NCBI GenBank assembly: GCA_963795435.1
Contig: CAWCHV010000009.1
Coordinates: forward strand, 682,001-746,000
Length of the DNA stretch: 64,000 nt
DNA from: JAFKFI01 sp963795435
GTDB taxonomy: Bacteria > Pseudomonadota > Alphaproteobacteria > Acetobacterales > Acetobacteraceae
Direction of reading: 5' to 3'
In this document: positions 24,863-33,239 of the stretch, piece after piece
Numbering within the stretch: the first letter of the stretch is position 1
Layout of the letters: each line of letters begins with the position of its first letter
Position numbers and translations under genes: made by a program
Notes under the pieces: model-generated
Seen by the model: only the letters and a program-made list of their open reading frames with translations
Told to the model about the DNA's origin: nothing
The model's database searches: none

Positions 24863-25873
24863 CTATTTGACCGTGAGCGCCACGCGGAACTCGCGATCCG
24901 CGCCCTCGACCGAGATGAGCTCGAAACCGAGGTAGTCCGAGCCGGAAAAACCGGGTGCTGGCGTGTAGAGCAGGGCCACTCCAGGCACCTTCGCCTCGTT
25001 GCAGTCCCAGCGGATATTGCTCGGCGGAAATTTGGGAAAATCCGTTGTCTTTTGCACCCGCGCCGCACCGTGCGTCGGTTGCTCCGTGACGCGGATGGTA
25101 TTCAGTCCGCGTGACGTGCAATCCGGGTTGACGCTGTACGCGAAGATGAGCCGCAGCGTCGTACCGGCGGCCACCGTCTTGGCAAACTCTCGCGGGGTCG
25201 CAGGCGCGGCCGCGACTGGACCAACGATCCCGGGTCTCGATGGAGCGACTTCCGGAGAACCTATCTCGGCGGCTGCGACCACCCGGGCCGGCGCGATGCG
25301 CGCCCCCATCTGTTCGAGCTCGTTTTGCGAGAGCCACGCCATCTGGCCCGGCGCCGTGGTGACCATGCGCCCGGTGATGGCGGCGGGCACGCCATCTTGC
25401 GCTGCCTCGCGCGCCATCAGCGTGGTGGCGCCGAGCGTGTCCATCGTCTCGTTGCCGCCGGCAACCGAGGCGCTGTGCACGCCAATCCTGGCGCCGGGCA
25501 CCGCCACCTTCTCGCGCGCCGCCGCGAACAGCATGAAGCAGGCCGAGGCGCACTCCGCGCGCTCCGGCACTACCACGGGGACGCGCAGCGCACGGATCGC
25601 GCGGGCCATGTCGCGCGCCTCCAGCAAGCTGCCGCCGGGGCTATTCAGCAGGAGGGCGGAGAAAGTTTCTCCGGCCAGTGCCTGCCTGAGCCGGGAGGCG
25701 TCGCCCGGTACGACGCGGCCTTGCAGCAGCAGCGCGGGCGCCTCCTTCCCGACCACCGGAACGCGCTGCACTGTCATCGCGGATGCCGGCGCCGCAATCA
25801 GCAGCAGGTGCGCCATGCAGGCCGCGAGGCAGACGGTCGCAGCGGTGAGCCACGGAGTAGCCCTTGAAGCCAT
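24863..25873 (-). CDS. Exported ClpP-like protein with a C-terminal beta domain
   Basis: This 336-residue protein has an N-terminal signal sequence (TAATVCLAACMAHLLLIAAP) and a ClpP/crotonase-like domain (about residues 45-190) with LLLNSPGGSLLEARDMARAI, the nucleophile region ECASACFMLFAA and a His in ARIGVHSAS. This pattern is seen in exported COG3904-type proteins. From about residue 235 there is a second domain, with two Cys (NPDCTSRG and IRWDCNEAKVPG), a TEQPTHGAARV strand and YTPAPGFSGSDYLGFEL, resembling a beta-sandwich module. The pair suggests a periplasmic hydrolase with a binding domain. The substrate is unknown and it stands alone. Confidence 0.75.
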   Translation of the reverse strand: MASRATPWLTAATVCLAACMAHLLLIAAPASAMTVQRVPVVGKEAPALLLQGRVVPGDASRLRQALAGETFSALLLNSPGGSLLEARDMARAIRALRVPVVVPERAECASACFMLFAAAREKVAVPGARIGVHSASVAGGNETMDTLGATTLMAREAAQDGVPAAITGRMVTTAPGQMAWLSQNELEQMGARIAPARVVAAAEIGSPEVAPSRPGIVGPVAAAPATPREFAKTVAAGTTLRLIFAYSVNPDCTSRGLNTIRVTEQPTHGAARVQKTTDFPKFPPSNIRWDCNEAKVPGVALLYTPAPGFSGSDYLGFELISVEGADREFRVALTVK

Positions 25874-25966
25874 CTGCTTGCTCCCGCGCGAAGTCGCCCG
25901 ACCGGCGTCAATATCGACTTATTCGGTTCCGCGCGGAGGCGCAACATTGGCCTTTCGATCTAAATA

Positions 25967-27058
25967 TCAGCCCGCCGGAGCCGTGCGCAAGCTATCCAGC
26001 GGCACCAATCTGCCCTCCTGCTCGAAATGCCAGAAGGTCCAGCCATTGCACGATGGCGCGTTCTGCACCGCCGCGCCGACCTGGTGGATGGAGCCGCGCA
26101 GGCCGTCGGAAACCAGCGTGCCGTCGGCGGCGACCGTGGCGCTCACGCGGCGATGCTTGTCGGTCAGCATCGTGCCGGGGGGCACCAGGCCGCGCTCGAC
26201 CAGGCTGCCGAACGGCACGCGCGGGACATCGCGCTTCGAGGGGGTGATCCCCATGCCATCGTGCGAGGCGCGGGCGATCCGGCGGATGCGGCCGAGGGCC
26301 GCCTCGACATAGGCGGGGTGGCGCTCGATGCCGATGAAGTGGCGGTGCAGCCGCTTGGCGACCGCCGCCGTGGTACCGGTGCCGATGAACGGGTCGAGCA
26401 CGATGTCGCCAGGTGCCGTGCTGGCCAGCAGCACGCGGTGCAGCAGCGCCTCGGGCTTCTGCGTCGGGTGCAGCTTGAGCCCGTGCTGGTTGCGCAATCG
26501 CTCGGGGCCGGTGCAGAGCGGGATGAACCAGTCGCTCCGCATCTGGATGTCCTCGTTGAGCGCCTTCATGGCCTGGTAGTTGAACCGGTGCCGGCTGTCC
26601 CGCTGGCGTGCCGCCCAGATGATCGTCTCGTGCGCGTTGGTAAAGCGCCGGCCGCGGAAGTTCGGCATCGGGTTGGCCTTGCGCCACACGATGTCGTTGA
26701 GGATCCAGAAGCCGAGATCCTGCAGGATCGCGCCGATGCGGAAGATGTTGTGATAGGCGCCGATCACCCAGATGGTGCCGTCCTTGCGCAGCAGGCGGCG
26801 GCACTCGGTGAGCCAGGCGCGGGTGAAGGCGTCGTACGCGGCGAAGTCGGTGAAGCGGTCCCACTCCTCGTCGACCCCGTCCACCAGGCTGTCATCCGGC
26901 CGGCGCAGCTCGCCCCGAAGCTGAAGATTGTACGGCGGATCGGCGAACACGCAATGCACCGAGGCCGCCGGCAACATGCGCATCATCGGCACGCAATCGC
27001 CCAGCAGCACCTGATCGAGCGGCAACTCGCGGACGATTTCCACGGAACTCCCAAGCAT
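25967..27058 (-). CDS. ccrM: Cell-cycle DNA adenine methyltransferase, CcrM type (GANTC)
   Basis: This 363-residue beta-class N6-adenine methyltransferase has the catalytic motif DPPYNLQL near residue 40 and the AdoMet motif DPFIGTGTT about 230 onward. It also has the C-terminal extension of CcrM enzymes, ending in SCNGWTFWHFE. CcrM methylates GANTC and helps time the alphaproteobacterial cell cycle. No restriction enzyme gene is adjacent, which supports an orphan regulatory methylase. It lies 63 bp after rnhB on the same strand. Confidence 0.93.
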   Translation of the reverse strand: MLGSSVEIVRELPLDQVLLGDCVPMMRMLPAASVHCVFADPPYNLQLRGELRRPDDSLVDGVDEEWDRFTDFAAYDAFTRAWLTECRRLLRKDGTIWVIGAYHNIFRIGAILQDLGFWILNDIVWRKANPMPNFRGRRFTNAHETIIWAARQRDSRHRFNYQAMKALNEDIQMRSDWFIPLCTGPERLRNQHGLKLHPTQKPEALLHRVLLASTAPGDIVLDPFIGTGTTAAVAKRLHRHFIGIERHPAYVEAALGRIRRIARASHDGMGITPSKRDVPRVPFGSLVERGLVPPGTMLTDKHRRVSATVAADGTLVSDGLRGSIHQVGAAVQNAPSCNGWTFWHFEQEGRLVPLDSLRTAPAG

Positions 27059-27121
27059 CGTGATGCGGACAGGACCGGGTCGCTGCCGACCGGCTATCGT
27101 GACGTAGCGCCAGAAGCCGCG

Positions 27122-27760
27122 TCAATCGGCGGTGTCCACGGCGACGGCCTCTACGGCGAGCAATAGCTCCCGGACGGTGCCGAAATCGGGCCGGTGATGC
27201 CGGCTGGGGCCGAGCCGGTGCAGCGCGTCGCGATGATAGGGCGTGGCGTAGCCGGCGTTGGCCTCCCAGCCGTAGCCCGGCCAGCGCAGCGCGAGGCGGG
27301 CCATCGCCCGGTCGCGCAGCACCTTGGCGACGATCGAGGCGGCGGCGATCGACAGGCTCAGCCCGTCGCCCCCCACCACGCACTGCACCGGACAGGGCAG
27401 GGCAGGCGGCCGGTCGCCGTCCACCAGCGCGAGGTCCGGGGCGGCGGGCAGGCGGGAGACGGCGCGGCACATGGCCAGCATCGCCGCGTGCAGGATATTC
27501 AGCCGGCCGATCTCGGCCACCGAGGCGGCGCCGACCCCGATCTCGGCGAGGCCCGAGGCGCGCAGGGCGAGGAAGGCGGCGAGCCGCTCCTCGGCGGTGA
27601 GCTTCTTCGAGTTGTCGAGCAGGCGAGCGAGCCGGCGGGGCACGCCCCTGGGGAAGACGACGGCGGCGGCGAGCACGGGGCCGGCGAGCGGGCCGCGTCC
27701 CACCTCGTCCACCCCGGCCACCCGCCCGCCGGCCTTTTTCTCGAGCGCGAAGTTCGGCAT
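27122..27760 (-). CDS. rnhB: Ribonuclease HII
   Basis: RNase HII removes RNA from RNA-DNA hybrids and single ribonucleotides from DNA. The 212-residue protein has the catalytic motif VAGVDEVGRGPLAGPV near the N-terminus (DEVGRG is the signature), then DNSKKLTAEERL and LVDGDRPP with another catalytic Asp. The start is placed at ATG 27760; a GTG 6 bp upstream is possible. It precedes ccrM in the same direction, a pairing common in alphaproteobacteria. Confidence 0.95.
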   Translation of the reverse strand: MPNFALEKKAGGRVAGVDEVGRGPLAGPVLAAAVVFPRGVPRRLARLLDNSKKLTAEERLAAFLALRASGLAEIGVGAASVAEIGRLNILHAAMLAMCRAVSRLPAAPDLALVDGDRPPALPCPVQCVVGGDGLSLSIAAASIVAKVLRDRAMARLALRWPGYGWEANAGYATPYHRDALHRLGPSRHHRPDFGTVRELLLAVEAVAVDTAD

Positions 27761-27807
27761 CGCCACGCCGATAGCAGAACAGCGGGGAGTCGCGCTACGG
27801 TTGTGCC

Positions 27808-28848
27808 ATGCCGCCCCCCTCCGTTTCGCCCGCGCCGGCCGGCCGCATGGCCGACATCGACCGCGCCAAGGGACTCGCCATCCTGCTCGTCGTGTTCGGC
27901 CATCTCGTCGCGCGGCAGGACCCGGCGGGGGTCGGCTGGTACGAGCCGCTGCGGATCCTGGTCTATCTGTTCCATATGCCGTTCTTCATGTACCTGAGCG
28001 GCTACGTCGTTTTCCGCTCCGGGACGGCGCGCACGCCGCCCGCGGACTGGCCGCCGCTCGCGCGACGGCGCGCCGAGCGGCTGCTGCTGCCCTTCCTGCT
28101 GTTCGGCCTGGTGATCCTGGCGGGGAAATTCGCCGCCGCGTGGCTGGTGACGGTGGACAATCTGCCGCCCGATGTCTGGCACGGGCTCCGGGCGCTTATT
28201 TGGGACACCGGGGCGAGCCCGGCCACGTCGGTCTGGTATCTCGGCGTGCTGTTCGTCTACAGCCTCGCCACCCCGCTGCTGGTCCGGAGCGGGCGGTTTC
28301 TGTGGGTGATCGCACTGGCGCTGTTCGCGCTCCCCGCGCCGCCCATTCTGTACGCGGATCGCATCTGCGCCTATTTCGTGTTCTTCGTCGCCGGCGGCAT
28401 GGCGGCAGACGCGCGGCAGCGCTGGCTCGACGGCATCGACCGCTGGCGCTGGCTATCCGGCGCCTGCTTCGCGGCGCTGCTCGCCGCCGTCGCCGCCGGG
28501 CTTTTTCCCGTCGACTTCAACGCCGGCACGCGGAGCGGCGGCTACAAGGCGCTGATGCTGGCCGCGAGCCTGCTCGCGATCCCAGCGATCCACGGCCTGG
28601 TCCGAGCCGCGCCGCGCGCCGGTTCGCGCGTGCTGCTCTGGCTGGGCGGCGCCAGCTTCGCGATCTATCTGCTCAACACGATCTGCATTGGGGTGGCGAA
28701 AGGCGTGCTGCTGCGGCTGGTGAACTGGGACGGCGCGAATTTTCTGCCGTTCGCGGTCGCGTTGATGGCGGCCGGCACGCTCGGCCCGGTGCTGGTGCGC
28801 CGCCTGCTGTTCCGGCGCGTGCGCGCGCTCGACCGCCTGACCGCTTAG
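27808..28848 (+). CDS. Acyltransferase family 3 membrane protein
   Basis: This 346-residue protein has about ten hydrophobic helices and the acyltransferase 3 opening: ADIDRAKGLAILLVVFGHL, with His after the first helix, then FHMPFFMYLSGYVVF. Such enzymes acylate cell-surface sugars or lipids at the inner membrane. The target is unknown. It is divergent from rnhB and ends in a 4-bp stop overlap with the convergent gene that follows. Confidence 0.88.
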   Translation: MPPPSVSPAPAGRMADIDRAKGLAILLVVFGHLVARQDPAGVGWYEPLRILVYLFHMPFFMYLSGYVVFRSGTARTPPADWPPLARRRAERLLLPFLLFGLVILAGKFAAAWLVTVDNLPPDVWHGLRALIWDTGASPATSVWYLGVLFVYSLATPLLVRSGRFLWVIALALFALPAPPILYADRICAYFVFFVAGGMAADARQRWLDGIDRWRWLSGACFAALLAAVAAGLFPVDFNAGTRSGGYKALMLAASLLAIPAIHGLVRAAPRAGSRVLLWLGGASFAIYLLNTICIGVAKGVLLRLVNWDGANFLPFAVALMAAGTLGPVLVRRLLFRRVRALDRLTA

Positions 28849-29435
28849 CGCAATTGCGCCACCTCGATCGGCCGCGAGCGGTTCTCGACCCACAGCGCAT
28901 GGGGCGATGCCGAGCGCTGCGGCGGCTGCACTTTGGGCAGCGCGACGGGGCCGCCGATGCTCGCGCAGGCATTGCCGGTCGAACTCACGTTGATCCTCGG
29001 CGCGGCCGCGTTGCCCGAATAGACCACCCGCTGCGTGCAGGTTCCGCGCCCGTCGGAGAACGATGTCACGACGACGCCGGAGACCGGGCCCTCGGCAGCG
29101 GGGATCCCCTGCATCGCCGCCTCGATGGTGCGGTCCGGATTGGTCCAGGCGGGGTTTGCGAACGCGCGCTGCGCGTCCAGCATCATCTGGTCCATCTGAC
29201 GCACGATCCGCGCCGCATCCGGCATGGCCGGGAACGGGAACGCCGCGTCCAGCGTCGGGCCGGACCAGGACATGGCGGGCACGGCTCCGGCCGGCAGGAT
29301 CAAGACGACGGCGCCCGGCGGCACCTCGATCACTTGACCTGCGCGACTCGGCGTCTGCGCGGCGGCGATCCCGGCGGTGCCGACCAGAGCGAGCGCGGCG
29401 GCCGCGCCCAGAGTGGCGAGATTGGGTTTGCGCAT
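28845..29435 (-). CDS. Exported protein of unknown function
   Basis: This 196-residue protein starts at ATG 29435 (MRKPNLATLGAAAALALVG) and has a clear signal peptide ending near AAAQ-TP. The mature part has a Pro-rich strand region (GQVIEVPPGAVVLILPAG), an amphipathic helix (ARIVRQMDQMMLDAQRAF) and a C-terminal beta-rich section with two Cys (GRGTCTQRVVYSG and NACASIGG). I do not recognise a family. It is convergent with the acyltransferase gene and is a single-gene unit. Confidence 0.65.
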   Translation of the reverse strand: MRKPNLATLGAAAALALVGTAGIAAAQTPSRAGQVIEVPPGAVVLILPAGAVPAMSWSGPTLDAAFPFPAMPDAARIVRQMDQMMLDAQRAFANPAWTNPDRTIEAAMQGIPAAEGPVSGVVVTSFSDGRGTCTQRVVYSGNAAAPRINVSSTGNACASIGGPVALPKVQPPQRSASPHALWVENRSRPIEVAQLR

Positions 29436-29538
29436 CGACCGACCTCCCCGACTGTTCATCCGATGATGTCAACCTAACGCCTCGATCCGCTACCGGCGGC
29501 TTGGCACGGCGTTAAAAGTACGAAAGCTTCTCGGCGAT

Positions 29539-30264
29539 TTGGCGCGGTGGATCAGGCCTGCTATTGCGGGCCGTCGCGTCGGCAACACGGGGGTCGGTCC
29601 GATCTTTCCCGACAGGCTCATCGCAGGTCATCGCGCCTTCCTCGGCGGCCGCTTCGCCCGCGAGCGGACGCGCTACGAAATGCTGGCCGAGACCGGGCAG
29701 CGGCCCGAGATCATGGTCATCGGCTGCGTCGACTCGCGGGTCTCGCCGGAGGTCATTTTCGACGCCGCGCCGGGCGAACTCCTGGTGGTGCGCAACGTCG
29801 CCAACCTGGTGCCGCCGTACGAGCCCGACCGCGAGTCGCAGCATGGCACCAGCGCGGCGCTCGAATTCGGCGTTCAGGCGCTGCGGGTGAAGCACATCGT
29901 GGTGCTTGGGCACGCCTTCTGCGGCGGCATCCGCGCCTTCGCCGACGAGCAGGAGCCGCTGTCGCCGGGCGACTTCATCGGCCGCTGGATGTCGCAGATC
30001 GCCCCTGCCGCCGCGCGCCTCGGCCCGCGCGGCGAGCACGACGCCGAGTATTTGCGCCGGCTCGAATTCGCCTCGGTCGAGCTCAGCCTCGGGAACCTGA
30101 TGAGTTTTCCCTGCGTGCGCATCCTGGTCGAGCGCGGCAAGCTGCGGCTGCACGGTGCCTATTTCGGCGTCGCCAGCGGTCGGCTGCTGGTGCGCGACCC
30201 CGAAACCGGGCGCTTCGAGCCGATCGCGGAGGATGCGCGTCAGCCGCCGCCGAGCGCCAGGTAG
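29539..30264 (+). CDS. Beta-class carbonic anhydrase
   Basis: This 241-residue enzyme interconverts CO2 and bicarbonate. Zinc ligands and the catalytic dyad are visible in VIGCVDSRVSPE (Cys, Asp and Arg) and VLGHAFCGGI (His and Cys), with the conserved VRNVANLVPPY between. The start is uncertain: a TTG at 29539 gives the listed length, but the first 20 residues lack family character and the real start may be at another rare codon nearby. A hairpin follows about 45 bp past the stop. Confidence 0.9.
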   Translation: MARWIRPAIAGRRVGNTGVGPIFPDRLIAGHRAFLGGRFARERTRYEMLAETGQRPEIMVIGCVDSRVSPEVIFDAAPGELLVVRNVANLVPPYEPDRESQHGTSAALEFGVQALRVKHIVVLGHAFCGGIRAFADEQEPLSPGDFIGRWMSQIAPAAARLGPRGEHDAEYLRRLEFASVELSLGNLMSFPCVRILVERGKLRLHGAYFGVASGRLLVRDPETGRFEPIAEDARQPPPSAR

Positions 30265-30308
30265 GGCGCCAGCCCGATCAGCGCGAAGGCGCAGGGAGGT
30301 TCAAAATA

Positions 30309-30331
30309 GGCGACGCCTCGCAGGCGCCGCC
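30309..30331 (-). terminator. Bidirectional hairpin between convergent carbonic anhydrase and PEP-CTERM genes
   Basis: A 10-bp stem with one mismatch (GGCGACGCCT with AGGCGCCGCC) closes a 3-base loop. On the minus strand it is followed by TATTTTG, fitting an intrinsic terminator for the PEP-CTERM gene; it may also end the carbonic anhydrase transcript. Confidence 0.6.
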
Positions 30332-30356
30332 AATTTGAGCAAATCGTCGATCAGGC

Positions 30357-31076
30357 TTACGCGGCGTGGTTGCGGCGACGGCGCATCATGCCGAGGCCCA
30401 GCACGCCGACGCCGAGCATCGCGAGCGAAGCCGGCTCAGGGACCGCCGTGAGATCGGCCGTGATGTAGAGCTTGGCCGTGTTGTTCTCGGGGTTGTACCA
30501 TTTGCCGGTGACGGTATCGAAGGTGCTGTGCTTGGAACCCGCATCACCCAGAGTGAACTTCACGTCCGATACCTTCAGTCCACTGAAGGTCATGTCGAAC
30601 GGCGCCAGCGCGGATAGCACAAGGTTCGTGATGCTGTCGCCGGCCGGATTGGTGGGCTGCTGGATATTGAGGTTCATCGACGAGGTGATCGCCTGAACGC
30701 CGGGCGCCGTGAACTTGAGCGTCAACGAGTACACGTCGTTGAAATTCGAGTCGGTGTTCGTGGTCGGGACGTTGGTCCAGTCGATCTCGCCGATCTTGAA
30801 GTCGTTCTGCGGCGTCGACGTGGTGGTGCTGAAGTCGATCGCGTTCAGGGTGCTGTATGGCGTCGTAGGCTGCCCCCACCAGGTGGTGCCGGTGCCGAGG
30901 ATGAGCTGATTGCCGCCGTTGGTGACGGTGCAGGCTGGGGAACTGACGAAGCTGCAGTTGGTCGGGTTGGCGAAGCTCCCGTCAGAGCTGAAGCTGACGG
31001 GCAGCGCGTTGGCCGAATATGCCGCGAAGGCGAACGGTAGCCCAGCCACTGCGGCCAGAATGCGTCTACGGAACAT
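30357..31076 (-). CDS. PEP-CTERM sorting-domain exported protein
   Basis: This 239-residue protein has a signal peptide (ILAAVAGLPFAFAAYSANA) and the C-terminal sorting signal VPEPASLAMLGVGVLGLGMM followed by four Arg, which exosortase recognises, cleaving at the PEP motif. The mature region is Thr/Asn/Ser-rich, beta-strand like, with two Cys near the N-terminus, typical of a surface or exopolysaccharide-associated protein. The exosortase gene is not in the window. The base composition is less GC-rich than its neighbours, as expected from its Thr/Asn-rich composition, though transfer is possible. Confidence 0.9.
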   Translation of the reverse strand: MFRRRILAAVAGLPFAFAAYSANALPVSFSSDGSFANPTNCSFVSSPACTVTNGGNQLILGTGTTWWGQPTTPYSTLNAIDFSTTTSTPQNDFKIGEIDWTNVPTTNTDSNFNDVYSLTLKFTAPGVQAITSSMNLNIQQPTNPAGDSITNLVLSALAPFDMTFSGLKVSDVKFTLGDAGSKHSTFDTVTGKWYNPENNTAKLYITADLTAVPEPASLAMLGVGVLGLGMMRRRRNHAA

Positions 31077-31089
31077 GAATGCAAACCTC

Positions 31090-31109
31090 CGGTTGTCTTC
31101 TCACAACCG
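31090..31109 (-). promoter_or_regulatory. Leader hairpin before the PEP-CTERM gene
   Basis: CGGTTGT and ACAACCG are 7-bp inverted arms around a 6-base loop, 14 bp upstream of the start codon and adjoining the GGAGG ribosome site. Folding of the mRNA here could hide the ribosome site, so translational control is possible. Confidence 0.35.
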
Positions 31110-31127
31110 TCTAAAAAGCAAGTGTCG

Positions 31128-31156
31128 TGCCTAAATAAATGTACCAATCCCGTCAA
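31128..31156 (-). promoter_or_regulatory. Candidate promoter of the PEP-CTERM gene
   Basis: On the minus strand TTGACG (31151-31156) and TAGGCA (31128-31133) are 17 bp apart. The -35 is good and the -10 weak. The spacer is AT-rich compared with the rest of the window. RNA would start about 45 bases before the gene. Confidence 0.35.
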
Positions 31157-31224
31157 CGGGTTGCTGGCCTGGTCCCACGGCGTCGGGCGGCGAGGTGTAA
31201 GGATTTCCGACAGGTGCGCCCCGA

Positions 31225-32415
31225 TCAGAACAGGGACATCTGCCTCTCGGACGTGTCGGCCTCCGCGGCGGGAACCGTGAAGCGGGTCGTGTCCAGCCCG
31301 TCGCGCTGCTCGTCGAGGCCCCATTGCCTTGTGGCGCGGGTGAAGCGGCGCAGCAGCAAGTCGGCGTAGACCCCGGTACCGGCGAAGCGGTGGTGGAAGC
31401 GCGGCTCGTTGAGCGCGCCGGCGCGGGTCTGGCGGATAAGGCTCAGCACGTGCTTGGCCCGGTCGGGGAAATGCTCGCCGAGCCACGCCTCGAACATCTC
31501 CCGCAGCTCGTGCGGCAGGCGCAGCAGCACGTAGCCCGCGTGACGCGCGCCGGCGCGGGCGCTGGCCTCGAGGATCTTCTCCATCTCGGCGTCATTGAGG
31601 CCCGGGATCATCGGCGCCGCCATCACGCCGGCGGGCACGCCGGCGCGCGACAGCCCGGCGATCGCCTGCAGCCGGCGCGCGGGCGCGGCGGCGCGCGGTT
31701 CCATCTTGCGCGCCAGCGCCGGGTCGAGCGTCGTCACCGAGAGATAGACGCGCGCCAGCTTGCGCGAAGCCATGCGCGTCAGGACGTCGAGGTCGCGCAG
31801 CACGCCGGCCGACTTGGTCACGATGCTGACCGGATGGTTGAAGCGGTCCAGCACCTCGAGCACGGCGCGCGTCAACTTCAGGGTGCGCTCGACCGGCTGG
31901 TATGGATCGGTGTTGGTGCCGAGCGCCAACGTGCGCGCCGTGTAGCCCGGCTTGCGCAACGCCGCTTCCAAGAGCTCCGCGACATCCGGCTTGAAGGTCA
32001 GCTTGGTCTCGAAATCGAGGCCGGGCGAGTAGCCGAGATAGGCGTGGGTCGGCCGCGCGTAGCAGTAGATGCAGCCGTGCTCGCAACCACGATAGGGGTT
32101 CACCGCGCGATCGAAACCGAGATCGGGACTGGTGTTCCAGCTGATTACGGATCGCGACGCGTCCCGCGTCAACGTGGTCGGTAGCGGCGGCAACTCGGCG
32201 AACCCGGTCGCAAGCGTCTCCCAGCCGTCGTCGAACGGCGTGCCGCTCTGTTTGTCGAACCGCACCGCGGGATTGCCGGTGGCGCCTCTCCCCTTGCGCG
32301 CCAGCGACGGCATCGCGGCCGGCGGTTCCGCGTCCGGGACACCGGCCATCTCCAGCGCCGCGACCGCATCCCGGTCGAGGCTCGACCGCTTGTCAGACCC
32401 GGCAAGGTCACGCAT
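31225..32415 (-). CDS. Radical SAM protein, SplB/PA0069-like
   Basis: This 396-residue protein starts at ATG 32415. It contains the radical SAM cluster motif CEHGCIYC (spacing C-X3-C-X2-C) at about residue 115, in the PYRGCEHGCIYCYARPTH context of the PA0069/SplB-like group. A barrel follows, with KLARVYLSVTTLDPALARKM. The C-terminal part has HHRFAGTGVYADLLLRRF. The reaction is unknown; members are often called DNA-repair-like because of spore photoproduct lyase, but that is not shown. It lies 161 bp from the divergent transferase gene. Confidence 0.9.
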   Translation of the reverse strand: MRDLAGSDKRSSLDRDAVAALEMAGVPDAEPPAAMPSLARKGRGATGNPAVRFDKQSGTPFDDGWETLATGFAELPPLPTTLTRDASRSVISWNTSPDLGFDRAVNPYRGCEHGCIYCYARPTHAYLGYSPGLDFETKLTFKPDVAELLEAALRKPGYTARTLALGTNTDPYQPVERTLKLTRAVLEVLDRFNHPVSIVTKSAGVLRDLDVLTRMASRKLARVYLSVTTLDPALARKMEPRAAAPARRLQAIAGLSRAGVPAGVMAAPMIPGLNDAEMEKILEASARAGARHAGYVLLRLPHELREMFEAWLGEHFPDRAKHVLSLIRQTRAGALNEPRFHHRFAGTGVYADLLLRRFTRATRQWGLDEQRDGLDTTRFTVPAAEADTSERQMSLF

Positions 32416-32576
32416 GATCTTGTTCCCTATCCGTTCATTCCTTAACGTCGGCCGGAACGCCGGCCCAAATCCGTGAAGCCCGGAATCCACCAAGCCCGAC
32501 CAGAGACCGTCCGAATGATGAGCGACAGACTGGCAAGGCAGGTCGGCGAGGTCAAGAACATTAAGAGAACAGATCC

Positions 32577-33239
32577 TTGCTAAGCGTCGTCCTCCCGACC
32601 TTGAACGCGGCCGATTGCCTCCCCCGAGCGCTCGGGTCGGGAGCCGGCTGGCCGGTCGCGGAGATCGTCGTCGCCGACGGCGGCAGCGCGGACGGGACGC
32701 CGCGCTTGGCGGCCTCGCTCGGGGCGCGCGCCATCGCCGCGCCGCGCGGGCGCGGGCCGCAGATCGCCGCCGGGGTGGCGGAAGCGGCCGGGCCGTGGCT
32801 GCTGCTGCTGCACGCCGACACCGAACTTGGCGCGGGCTGGCGGGAGGCCGTCGCCGAGCATATGCGGGCTGGGCCGGAGCGGGCGGCCTATTTCCGCTTT
32901 GCCCTGGCCAGCGACGATCCGCACGCGCGCCGCCTGGAGCGGCTCGTCGCCTGGCGCTGCCGGGTTCTGAACCTGCCGTATGGCGATCAGGGGCTGCTGA
33001 TCCATCGCGACCTGCTGGAGCGGATCGGCGGTGTACGCCCGCTGCCGCTGATGGAAGACGTGGACCTCGTGCGGCGCGTCGGGCGACGTCGGCTGGTGGC
33101 GCTGGACGTGCCGGCCGTCACCTCGGCGGAGAAGTGGGAGCGCGACGGCTGGCGCCGGCGCTCGTTACGCAATCTCGCCTGCCTGACGCTGTACGCGGCG
33201 GGCGTGTCGCCCCGCCTCATCGCGCGGCTCTATACGTGA
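32577..33239 (+). CDS. Glycosyltransferase family 2, rSAM/selenodomain-associated type 2
   Basis: This 220-residue short GT-A fold protein starts at TTG 32577. The nucleotide-sugar region is VVLPTLNAADCLPRAL and the diphosphate region VADGGSADGTPRL; a DxD-like motif lies in LHADTELG. Its short length and close partner (the next gene) match the TIGR04283-type transferase. Its stop overlaps the GTG of the next gene (GTGA). The acceptor is unknown, and no selenoprotein is beside it. Confidence 0.85.
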   Translation: MLSVVLPTLNAADCLPRALGSGAGWPVAEIVVADGGSADGTPRLAASLGARAIAAPRGRGPQIAAGVAEAAGPWLLLLHADTELGAGWREAVAEHMRAGPERAAYFRFALASDDPHARRLERLVAWRCRVLNLPYGDQGLLIHRDLLERIGGVRPLPLMEDVDLVRRVGRRRLVALDVPAVTSAEKWERDGWRRRSLRNLACLTLYAAGVSPRLIARLYT

